Positions 6,841 to 15,469 of a stretch of DNA of 19,872 nt are shown in pieces. Origin of the DNA: Leishmania donovani (lineage: Eukaryota > Euglenozoa > Kinetoplastea > Trypanosomatida > Trypanosomatidae); NCBI RefSeq assembly GCF_000227135.1, contig NC_018262.1, positions 745,757-765,628 on the forward strand, written 5' to 3'. How positions within the stretch are numbered: the first letter of the stretch is position 1; each line of letters begins with the position of its first letter. Made by a program: the position numbers and the translations under genes. The notes under the pieces were generated by a model. The model was given only the letters and a program-made list of their open reading frames with translations, did not search any database and was not told the DNA's origin.

Positions 6841-8976
6841 ATGGAGCCACATCAACCGTTTATGTACGGAGGGGCGCTGCACCCCTGCACGAACGGTCGC
6901 TATCCAGCGTCGCCGTACATGTTTTCACACCGTGGCCGCATGATGATAGGACCATCGCCGGCGCAGATGTATCGCTCCTCTAGCATAGGCGGCGCGGCGC
7001 CCGTAATGACGAACGGACAGCTTCAGAATAACCAGCGGGCTGTGAACATGAACGGCGGTGCTCTACCGGCCCTCCATGGGACGCACATGATGGCACACAA
7101 TAGAATAGCCCTAGTAAAGAGCAGCGGCGTTGCACCAGTGCCGATGCCGCCGCCAGCGGTGCCAGGGACTGGTCACGTGCGCCGCTCTGCAGGACCGATG
7201 CGGTCGCAACCGATAGAGTACCGGGCCAATGGCATCTACCTACGCGGCATGCCGATAGGTGCTAACGCCTCCGGTGGGCCGTCCTTCCAGAGTGGTGTGA
7301 ACAGAACCGGAAACGGCACCACGCGCAAGAACGGCATGACGATCAACGGGATACAAAATATCAGCATGATGGGCGGGCGCAATGAGGTGACCGTGAAGTC
7401 TGCTGGCAACAGCGTTACGCAGCGCGTCGCGAACCTGCCGACTCTTCCGTCCACTAGCGCATCCATGCAGGGTCTGCAGAGCGACTTCTACTCAATGCCG
7501 CCGCCACCCATGATTCACGCCGGCTTTCAGAACGGCATGATGATGCCAGCGTACAGCGGCGGCTATAGGCAGCTGAGTGCCAACGGCGTGAGAGGCACTT
7601 ACCGCGAGTTGAACGAGATGGGGGAGGGCGGCAAGGTCTCGACCATGCAGGCCGACGACGGCAAGATGCGCGACGCGGACTCGGTGACACCGAGCTTGTC
7701 ACCAAACAGCAATGTCCAGAATAGGTGCAAGGTGAACACCCCGCCGCTAGCGCAAGCCGACGAGTACACCGGACTCACGCCGACGCCGCCGTCGCTGCGC
7801 TTCTTGACGAGCTACGAGGAGGAAGAAGTGAAGGACTATCTGCCGAGCGTCTACTTTGGTGGGACGGAGCAGTGCAAGAAGATTCACGGTGTCCGTGGCA
7901 CCGAGAAGAACGACGGCTACGACGACGACAACTTCCACTACCGCGTCGTCGTCGGCGACCACTTGCTGTATCGGTACGAAGTGGTGAAGGTACTCGGCCA
8001 AGGCACCTTCGGCATCGTTGTGCGCGCGCTCGACCACAAGCACCACCGCCTCGTAGCTGTGAAGGTCATCAAGAACAAGCCGAACTACACGAAACAGGCC
8101 CGCGAAGAAATCAAGACACTAGAGCTGCTGAACAGGGACGATCCCGATGATGAGGCGAACATTGTTCGCCTACTCGGCTCCCACATCTTCCGCAAGCACT
8201 ACATTTTAGTGTTTGAATTGCTCCCCTCTGACCTCTATGCAATCATTCAGACCAACAAATTCCGCCCCATGTCGCACGACTTCATCTACGAGCTTTCAGA
8301 GCAGCTGCTCACCGCCCTTGTGCACGTGCGAGACCACAAGATCGTGCACTGCGACTTGAAGCCAGAGAACATTATGATCTCTCGCCGCGGCGGCAACTCC
8401 AACTCGCTGGGCGAGTCGTCCGACTTTTCTCTGAAGCTGATTGACTTTGGCTCCGCTTGTGAGGAAAGTCGGCCCCTGTTCACCTACATCCAGTCGCGCT
8501 ACTACCGTGCGCCGGAGATTGTGCTTGGCATTCCGTACACGACAGCCATTGACATGTGGAGCTTTGGCTGCGTGCTGTGCGAGCTCGCCAACGGCTACCC
8601 GATATTCCCGGCAAGCTCCGAGGGGGAGCTGCTGGAGCGCCTCGTGGAGTACTTTGGCACGATTCCGTCGTACCTGGTGCAACAGGGCCGCCGCGCCGAT
8701 CGGTTCTTTGAAGACGGGCAGATGAAGCACAACCTAGGCAAGAAGCGCATTCCGCATGCACCGCACAGCCGAGCGCTGAGGAACTTCTTGAAGATTGGGC
8801 GGAGCCACGAGGACCAGCTCTTCGAGGACTTCGTTTCGAAATGCTTGCATCTTGACGCGCGGCAGCGACTCACGCCAGAGGCGGCGCTCGAGCACCCGTG
8901 GATGGAGCTCTGGCGAGGCACCAGTAGTAGAGGGAGCACGGCGTCGCTCTCTGATTCTTGCTCCCTGTCTCGCTAA
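6841..8976 (+). CDS. Class II DYRK-family protein kinase
   Basis: A 711-residue dual-specificity kinase. DYRKs autophosphorylate an activation-loop Tyr during folding and then act on Ser/Thr of substrates. Residues 1-300 are a disordered, Met/Asn/Gly/Pro-rich extension. A NAPA-like segment (about 322-341: LTSYEEEE then YFGG) and a DYRK-homology box (about 357-379: GYDDDNF, GDHLLYRY) precede the kinase domain (about 378-690). Kinase motifs: GQGTFG 386-391, K408 in AVK, helix-C Glu E423, HCDLKPEN 503-510 with catalytic D505, DFGSAC 535-540, TYIQSRYYRAPE 548-559 with the autophosphorylation-type Tyr at 549, DMWSFG 571-576, HPW 685-687. HCD instead of HRD is usual in this family. The first Tyr of the YxY pair is Phe (F547). 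A short Ser/Gly/Asn-rich insert (about 513-530) precedes DFG. The frame is open upstream to GTG at 6775, but the first ATG after the acceptor is 6841. Confidence 0.94.
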   Translation: MEPHQPFMYGGALHPCTNGRYPASPYMFSHRGRMMIGPSPAQMYRSSSIGGAAPVMTNGQLQNNQRAVNMNGGALPALHGTHMMAHNRIALVKSSGVAPVPMPPPAVPGTGHVRRSAGPMRSQPIEYRANGIYLRGMPIGANASGGPSFQSGVNRTGNGTTRKNGMTINGIQNISMMGGRNEVTVKSAGNSVTQRVANLPTLPSTSASMQGLQSDFYSMPPPPMIHAGFQNGMMMPAYSGGYRQLSANGVRGTYRELNEMGEGGKVSTMQADDGKMRDADSVTPSLSPNSNVQNRCKVNTPPLAQADEYTGLTPTPPSLRFLTSYEEEEVKDYLPSVYFGGTEQCKKIHGVRGTEKNDGYDDDNFHYRVVVGDHLLYRYEVVKVLGQGTFGIVVRALDHKHHRLVAVKVIKNKPNYTKQAREEIKTLELLNRDDPDDEANIVRLLGSHIFRKHYILVFELLPSDLYAIIQTNKFRPMSHDFIYELSEQLLTALVHVRDHKIVHCDLKPENIMISRRGGNSNSLGESSDFSLKLIDFGSACEESRPLFTYIQSRYYRAPEIVLGIPYTTAIDMWSFGCVLCELANGYPIFPASSEGELLERLVEYFGTIPSYLVQQGRRADRFFEDGQMKHNLGKKRIPHAPHSRALRNFLKIGRSHEDQLFEDFVSKCLHLDARQRLTPEAALEHPWMELWRGTSSRGSTASLSDSCSLSR

Positions 8977-9365
8977 CCCATCTATTTGTTTTCTCCTAAT
9001 GCTCACGGGCGTAAGCGCGAGCGGCTGAGAACAGACATGTGTGTGCCTGCTAGAAACGGGTGCACGCAAACAGCATGGAAGTGATGGGGCTAGGGCGGCC
9101 GGTAAAAGATGGGCGACAGCGTCTCTTACCTCCGACTTCTCTGCATCGGGATGGCGTTTCTCGTGGCCAAGGCTGTGATGTTGGCATCCTTCAGTCGCGC
9201 GACTGCTGTTCCGATGGAAGCTGCAAGCGGCGGCATCTTTTCAGGCGGAGAGCACACTCGTCGACGAGATGGCACAGCGGTAGTGCGCATTACGCCTCTC
9301 TCGGTCTCTCTCGTCCTGTGCATCTATAAATCTATTTCGGCGTGCATGCGCTTGCTTGAGTGCCG

Positions 9366-9390
9366 TTTTTTTTTTTTTTTGGGGGGGGGG
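9366..9390. repeat. T15-G10 homopolymer junction
   Basis: Fifteen T followed directly by ten G in the kinase 3' spacer. It is prone to sequencing and replication slippage, so exact lengths should not be trusted. Confidence 0.95.
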
Positions 9391-10741
9391 CTCTCGCGCT
9401 CTTTGTTCTGTTTGCCCTCTTTTTTCCCATCTCTCTTGCCTGCCCTTCCACCACTGTCTGCACGTTTCGTCTGTGTGAGTTTTTTTGCTCCTTTTTTAGG
9501 CTACCTTGTGTTTTAGTCTCGCTTCCTTCCCCCTCCCTCCACGACTCTTCATGTGTACACGGATGCGCCCCCCTTCTACCTCCTCGTCGCCGCATTGCCT
9601 TTCGTTTTTTTTTTTGCTATTCTATCTGATCAGTTTTCTCGTATCTTTTTATTTTGCCACTTGCCCCTCCCTCTCTCCCCTTGTCCGTAGGTGCCCCGTC
9701 TCCGCCTTTATCTCTACTGCTTGTCATCCCTTCCCTTCCCGGTGTATTTGTGTTTGCCTACACTTCTGTGTGCGACTCGGGGAGACTGCAGTGACCTCGT
9801 TGAAGGATTGCACCGAGACACGCTTGTGACGGTCGCCCTTTTCGCGCCCCCATTTCCCTATTTGCTTGCGGTTCCCGTTCACGTCAACATCAGCGCTATC
9901 GAGCCGAATCACGAGCAAGGTTGCGCACTGGAGGATGGCTGGAGAGCGCCAGCATTGGTTTCTCTCCGTGCTCACCTCTCCTCTCTCCTTCTCTGTGCAA
10001 GGTTCTTTAGCGCCGCATCTCTTCCTTCCAGGCTCCCCCTCACGCACTGCTTCTACAATACCTTTTCTTATTGGCTCTTTTTTTTCGGCACTATTTATTC
10101 GCCTCTCACAAGAACGCTGCTGCGATACGATGCTGTGATGGTGGCGGCAGCGTTGAGCGCTGCCAGCGCACACCTACATGCACGCCTCCTCCACTCTTTC
10201 CTCGGTTCCAATTCTGTCGCTGCGCATGGCAGCGAGTGATAGCGAGAAGGGATCAAAGAAAAAGAAGAAAAGAGTTAAGGCGCATCTCCCGAGCAGCGGA
10301 AACCGGTGCTTTTTTTCTGCATTGCTTTGGCTATCTCTCGGTGTTATGCCCACTGGAAGTTGTGCGCTTGAACGCAGGCAGCCCCCATCTCCCCTCCTGC
10401 TCCTTTCTCTCCCCTGAACACACTCGCGCGCAGACGTATAGCTGCCGTAGGAGCCTCTTTTTTTTTCGCGCCACCCCCTCCTCTCTTGTTCTTTCTTTGC
10501 TTTCACTCCTGAAAACCTTTGAAGCAGCAACGTGTGCCGGTGTGCCTGTGCGTGCAATTTACTTGAATCGACTTGTACCTCCCTTCCTTCCCCTTTTTTC
10601 TTTGCTCTGCGCCCATCTTGGTGCATAGCACCCCGTCGCTTTACCTCAGCAAGTGAGCTGCGATGATGCTCCCCTCTCCCTCTCTACACGCCGCATACCA
10701 GGGGATGAAGAAACAAAGAAGGAAATAGAACCCCCACCCTC

Positions 10742-10759
10742 CACACACACACACACACA
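10742..10759. repeat. (CA)9 microsatellite
   Basis: Eighteen bases of uninterrupted CA in the large spacer. Confidence 0.95.
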
Positions 10760-11076
10760 TACAAGAGAAGCTGCGCGCATCTTTTTTTTTTTGATTTTGC
10801 CTTAATGGGTGCTGTGGCGCCTTCTCTCTCTTCCCCCCTTTCTTCGAGTGTGCGTGTGCGCCTGTGCGTGCTTATCTTTTTCCCCCTTTTGTTTGTTTCA
10901 CTCTTCTTGTTGTATGCATGCACTCATTTCTTCGCCTTTGACTGCTGCGGCATTTTTTTCTTTCTTCGCATATTTCAGTGCCACGATTTTTTTTTTCGCC
11001 CACCCTTTTCTTGTTTCTCGTCTTCTCCCTCCCTCCCTCTGTTGGGTTTCGCTTTCGCTTCCCTTGCGTCGCCGAG

Positions 11077-11102
11077 CCCCCCTTTTTGGTTTTACTTTTA
11101 AG
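11077..11102 (+). promoter_or_regulatory. Orphan polypyrimidine-AG acceptor module 3
   Basis: A tract of C and T (11077-11100) ends in AG at 11101-11102. A/purine-rich sequence follows to about 11190, including AACAACAATAACAA-type stretches typical of leaders. The first ATG (11109) opens only a six-codon frame. No gene follows within reach. Confidence 0.35.
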
Positions 11103-14054
11103 GATTGGATGCTGTCGGTGCGATATTAAAAGGAGGAGACGCGCAGCAACAACAATAACAAAAAATAAAATTCGGTAAAAAAGGTGTCGCCTGCACATAA
11201 TTTTCCCTCCCCCTTCTCGTCCTTTCCGCCGATAACGTTGATGTCACCTCCGCGGACCCCCTTGCGGTGCAGTGAGTGGGAAGGAAGCGAGATCGAGGCC
11301 GGTGCAGAGATATCTTCTCCAGGAAGTAAGGAGGACGCCACCCGCTGGAACAAAAGACATGGAGGCCCAGGAGGATGGAGGGCGCGGAACGTGACTTGAC
11401 AAGGGGTCAGCAGCGCGCCTCCGTCGTCGTTGTGCTGCGAGCAGAGTCTTGCGCATACACCTCCCACTATAAATGCTCACAAACGTCTTTACGGTTGCAC
11501 ATGGGCGTTAAGCAACGACCGGGATGCACAATGCGGCGGATGGGCGCATGCGCACACATACACGTATGTATGGACGTCGTGTTCGTGCCACGCGAATTGT
11601 CTTGTACCCATGTGTGGCTCGTCGGCATCCCCAGTCGCTGGGATCGTGACTCCTCGCGTGTGATGCAGCTTTTCTTCTATGCTTTGCGTACGCAGCTTTT
11701 TTCTTTTGGAGGGACAGGCGCTCTCGATCTCTCTCCGTCTTTGCCCCCGCCTGGGCGCGTGCGTTGCGCACTCCTTCTCTTCCCCTTTCTCATCGGCGTG
11801 CGTTTGCTTGCCTTATACGGTGCATGTGTGAGTGCGCATCGTTTTCCATGCGTATGTACGTGTGTCTCCGTGCCCTTGTGCACGTATACAGTCATGAAAG
11901 TTGATGCGCGAAGTTTTGAGCGCCTTCCAGGTCGTGGAGTCCTCTCCTTTTCTGGCCTGCAAACCAGTAAGCACCCACAGACAGACACTCACAACAAGAC
12001 ACTCCATTGAATAAATCACCTCGACCATACTTGTGTGCGCCCCGCTGCTTTTTTCTCGTTTCGTTGCTTTCGTCTGCTTTCCGCTTCCGCATTACTCCGC
12101 TTCACCCAGAGTCGCCTTTTTTTTCGTTTTCCCTCTTTTTCTTTCGTTGTAGCGTTGATACTGCCCTTCCTTCTCTGCCTCCCTCTCTCTCGCTTTCTGT
12201 TCTTTTTCTGCTCTTTTTTGCCAGTTGCTCGAAAGGAAAGATAAAAGCACAGAGATGCTGACGTCTTGTGGCCTCTCTCACATGCTCCTCTCTTTCCAGC
12301 GGCACCTCCCCTTACCCCCTCCTCCGCCTCCTGCTCCACAAAGACACATTTGCAAATTCCATTCTTCGTCTTTTTCATCCCTTCGGATTCTATCTGCTTA
12401 CCTCAACATGCAGCGTGCTGTCTTTCCTTCTTTTTGTTTTCGCTTCTTTCCTTCCATTCTTGTTTCTGTTTGCTTTTCTGTGTAGGTCCTCCTCGTCTCG
12501 CCGCTCGTGAGTGTATGCTCTGGCTGCCCCCCTCTCTCTCGCGCAGTCTCTTCTTTTTCCAGATTCGCCACACACCCGTGCGATGATACGTCGGTTCGAA
12601 TCTTCGCTTACCTGTCGCTCTCTCCCTATTATCTTCAAATGCTTCTCTTCCCGTCTGTACTCTCCCCCTTCTGCTCTGCCTTGCGTTGTGCTGATTAACT
12701 CTCCCTCTGTGCGGCTCGACGTCCTTTGGCTTTTCCCACCCAATGCCGTCGCTGACTTGCCTGACTTCTCGTTACCTGTATCTTCTAAAGGGAGGAAGGG
12801 GAAGCCTCTTATGGGACTGTCTGTGTGCCCCACGTGTGCGCGAGAAAAAAGAAGGATGCAGTAGGCTTGTCTCGTGAGTTGCTGATGGGATAACCAGCTA
12901 GCTTAGCTTATTCGCAACGAAACGAAAATCGACTTCACTTGATGTGTGTGCGTGGGCGCTTGTTTTTGCTTGCTTTTCTAGTGTTTCCGTTTCCTTTTTC
13001 TTCTCTCCCTCCCTCCTCCTTGCGTTTCTGTGAGCGTGCGCGCGCCTCTGCGTCGTCCTTGCGCGTGTGGCTCTGAATCGGCGCTCATCTTTGGTGTTTT
13101 TTTTTCTCGGTGGGGCTGTCTACTTTTCTTTCCCTCTCTTTCCTTCTCTTCCCCCCTCCCCTCCAGCGCCGCTTTCTCTTGTCATCTCCCCTTCATTCTT
13201 GCGACGCTGTTTTTATGTGTGTGTGTGTTGTACGACTGCTGCTCGCCCATCTCCCCTTTCTCTACTTCATCGTGATCGCTTTTCTATTTTTTTTTTCGTG
13301 TGAATCTTTTTTTTGTTTGAGGTGTGGTTTGGGGGAGGGTTGGCTTGGATCGGCTTCTTTTTGATCTGTTAGCGCCTTTTTATTTTCAGTATCGCCGTTT
13401 CCCTCGTTCACGCGGTTCATGTTTGCATGATGGTGTCAAACTTATCGAGCGAGTATTGTTATTTTCGGATTTGTGCAGGAACGGCATAGGAGGCCAGAGA
13501 AGCGCGCACGCACGCACGCGAGAGGGAAGAGGGAGGTGTGTGTGTGTGTGAAATGAGCTTCACTGGAACGTAATACCCTTGCTCGGTGATAATGCACTGC
13601 CCGATGGTGCTGATGAAAACACCCCTGACTCGCCTCTAACTCTCGTTCCCTTTTTTGTGTGCGTGACCGGCTACTTCTATTTCTTCCCTCTCTTCTCAAT
13701 CTGTTGCTCACGCTACCGTCTGCCTTCGCTTCTCTCTCTCGCGCGCGTGTATGTCCCCGTTGTTGTCTGCGCTCTTTGCATTTCCGGAGGAGGGGATTGT
13801 GCAAGTCACTGTGTGGTGGCGCGGCGTTCTCTTTTTCTCTCTCACGCACATTTCGACCCCCTCCTCCTCGCTTCCTTTCCTGCTGCGCAGCAAGTGAGTG
13901 CCTCTCGCCCTTTTTTTTTGTGTTGTCTCTGTATGAATTGATGTTGCTCAGACTCCTTCGTTGGCTGCGACGAGTGAACGCTATGCAATATTCATCATGC
14001 TCCTCTTTTGTATTCGGGTATTCGGCTTTCTTGTGTCTCGCTCTCTCTCTTCAT

Positions 14055-14447
14055 TCATTTCCCTCCCCCTCTCCGGCTCTCCTTTATCCTGTGGATGCGC
14101 TTGCATCGCGCATTATGTGTTTTTCTGGCTCTTCCTCCACCCCGTAAGCTTTCCCTGTCTGCCCTGAACGTCTCTCGTGCTCGTTTTTTTCGTCTCTCTC
14201 CTGCGTCGCATCGGGTGCGCATGAATAATCCAGTGCTGACAACGTCGTTGCCGTGCAGAGGTTGACAGAGAGCGGGGCGGTTGCGGGCAGGAGCGAAGCG
14301 AGGGAGAGGAGACAACTCTGCTTGGGCGACAAGCGAGAGCGGCGTTGCCACCGCAAGAAGCAGAGTAAAGAAGAGGGCGAAAGTTGTGGGAGACGGCGTG
14401 GCAGGGATGGAGACCACCGCGGCAGACCCGCCGTCTTCCGCTTTCAT
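14055..14447 (-). CDS. Doubtful minus-strand ORF with a splice-acceptor-like upstream context
   Basis: A 130-codon frame beginning with a true ATG at 14447. On the minus strand it is preceded by a pyrimidine tract (complement of 14471-14490) and then AG at 14451-14450, only two bases before the ATG. The first 70 residues look protein-like, with a hydrophobic segment (about 23-41: FALFFTLLLAVATPLSLVA) that could be a signal or membrane anchor. After about residue 80 it becomes Arg/Lys-rich, as expected for the antisense of a pyrimidine tract. It would oppose the direction of all other genes here, which is rare inside a trypanosomatid polycistron. No homologue is recognised, and chance is the likeliest explanation. 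Confidence 0.15.
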   Translation of the reverse strand: MKAEDGGSAAVVSIPATPSPTTFALFFTLLLAVATPLSLVAQAELSPLPRFAPARNRPALCQPLHGNDVVSTGLFMRTRCDAGERRKKRARETFRADRESLRGGGRARKTHNARCKRIHRIKESRRGGGK

Positions 14448-15222
14448 AGCTCAAATACGCACGGACGCACAAAGGAAAGAAAAAAAAGGAACGCTCACAA
14501 AAAAAAAAACACACAAAACACAAAACAGTCGATGTGCCGTGCCGATCGTCACCTCGCTCGAGAGAACTCCAGCCGGAGGCTGGACCACTACTTTCTCTTC
14601 CACATACATGCGCATAAAAAAGAAGGCCATCAGTGCACAAGAACAGCAGCGAAAAAACCGAATCAGCACAGAGATGCATGTCGAGGACGCAAGGGAAGGC
14701 GCAGCCGTCTTGAGTCTGTATACCCTTTCCTGTCTCTCTCTTCTCTCTTGCTGGAGAGGCGCGCGTGCCTGCACCTTGTGTAGGCGCCGAGTACTGGAGT
14801 GGGGCTGCGGCACTTCCGGCCTACTTTTTCGTAGGCAGCACGGCACTTTATCGTCACTCGCAGCGAGTGGAAAAGAGGCGCTATGCTGCTCTGCAGAATG
14901 GCAAGGTGGCGTGTGCGAATGAACCCGTGCAGTGTGCACGCGTGGAACTCGCGGTTTTGCACCTCCGATGATGCTGCTGCCATCAGGTGTGCAACCGTAC
15001 ACGCACGAATACCTCTGCCGAAGTGCGCCTTCCCCCCTCTCAGTCCGTCTTGTTTTCATTTGTGGCAACTCCCTGAGGTCAATTCCATCCTCTTTTTTTC
15101 CGTCCTCTCCGTCCTCGCTTGGCCGCCTGAGGGTTGCACTACCTGCGGTGTCGATGCCTCCACCCCACTCCCCTTCACTCGCGCATCTGTTTCTCGTCAT
15201 CGTCGCCACATGGCTCGCACGT

Positions 15223-15469
15223 GAGAAAACCGTCAGCACTAAGCGCATCCTCAACTGAATAAAGACGACGCAGGAACAAGGGGAAAAGGGCTGAGGAGGA
15301 GGAGGAGAGGGCGGCTGCATTATAAACCAGCGTACATTCTCAGCGGCTTGTGTGTCGCGTGTCATGATTTTGACAGCGGCAGCCACTGAGCTCTCACCCC
15401 TTCACCCTGACATATATATATATATATACGCCCCTTCCTCCATCCGAGCACGCGTGCACGCGTTGCCAG
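15223..15469 (+). promoter_or_regulatory. Two alternative acceptors and leader of the GAF-protein gene
   Basis: A distal acceptor AG at 15224-15225 follows a pyrimidine-rich region (about 15160-15205). It would give a 244-nt purine-rich leader containing an upstream ATG at 15364 that opens a long out-of-frame ORF into the gene. A proximal acceptor AG at 15447-15448, after the tract 15430-15445, would give a 21-nt leader and remove that ATG. Only a transcript end map can decide. Confidence 0.5.
15412..15428. repeat. (AT)8 microsatellite
   Basis: Seventeen bases of alternating AT immediately before the proximal acceptor tract of the 15470 gene. Confidence 0.95.

Larger units (their letters stand above)
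8977..15222 (+). other. 6.2-kb spacer without a convincing + strand gene
   Basis: This stretch should hold the kinase 3' UTR and the upstream region of the 15470 gene. Most of it is T/C-rich with many short pyrimidine tracts. Leader-like A/purine-rich patches lie at about 11103-11190, 11260-11400 and 14250-14700. The longest + strand frames (211 codons at 11375; 171 codons from the ATG at 14407) have Cys/Arg/Ser-rich, non-protein-like translations. No tRNA or rRNA was found. Genuine 3' UTRs of several kb are known in these organisms, but this length leaves room for processed non-coding RNAs. Confidence 0.7.

Noticed and set aside
9109..9516. 135-codon + strand frame after the kinase, beginning with a plausible hydrophobic start
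   Set aside because: After about 70 residues it is only the translation of homopolymers (Phe and Gly runs), and no good acceptor precedes it.
11375..12010. 211-codon + strand ATG frame in the large spacer
   Set aside because: Cys/His/Val-rich translation typical of CA/TG-rich spacer DNA, with no domain or conserved-looking motif. It was kept only as part of the spacer description.
12575..12615. GGTTCGAATC at 12593-12602 looks like a tRNA T-loop / B box
   Set aside because: The flanking bases cannot form a T-stem beyond two pairs, and no acceptor stem, D-arm or A box lies at the right distance.
14407..14922. + strand frame from ATG 14407 (171 codons)
   Set aside because: Its basic first part derives from the A-rich stretch and the rest is Cys/Leu/Arg-rich without a fold signature. 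The longer version starts at TTG (14281).
14451..15386. 311-codon minus-strand frame
   Set aside because: It starts at GTG. The translation is low in complexity with Phe/Cys runs from antisense A-tracts, and it opposes the transcription direction of the confident genes.
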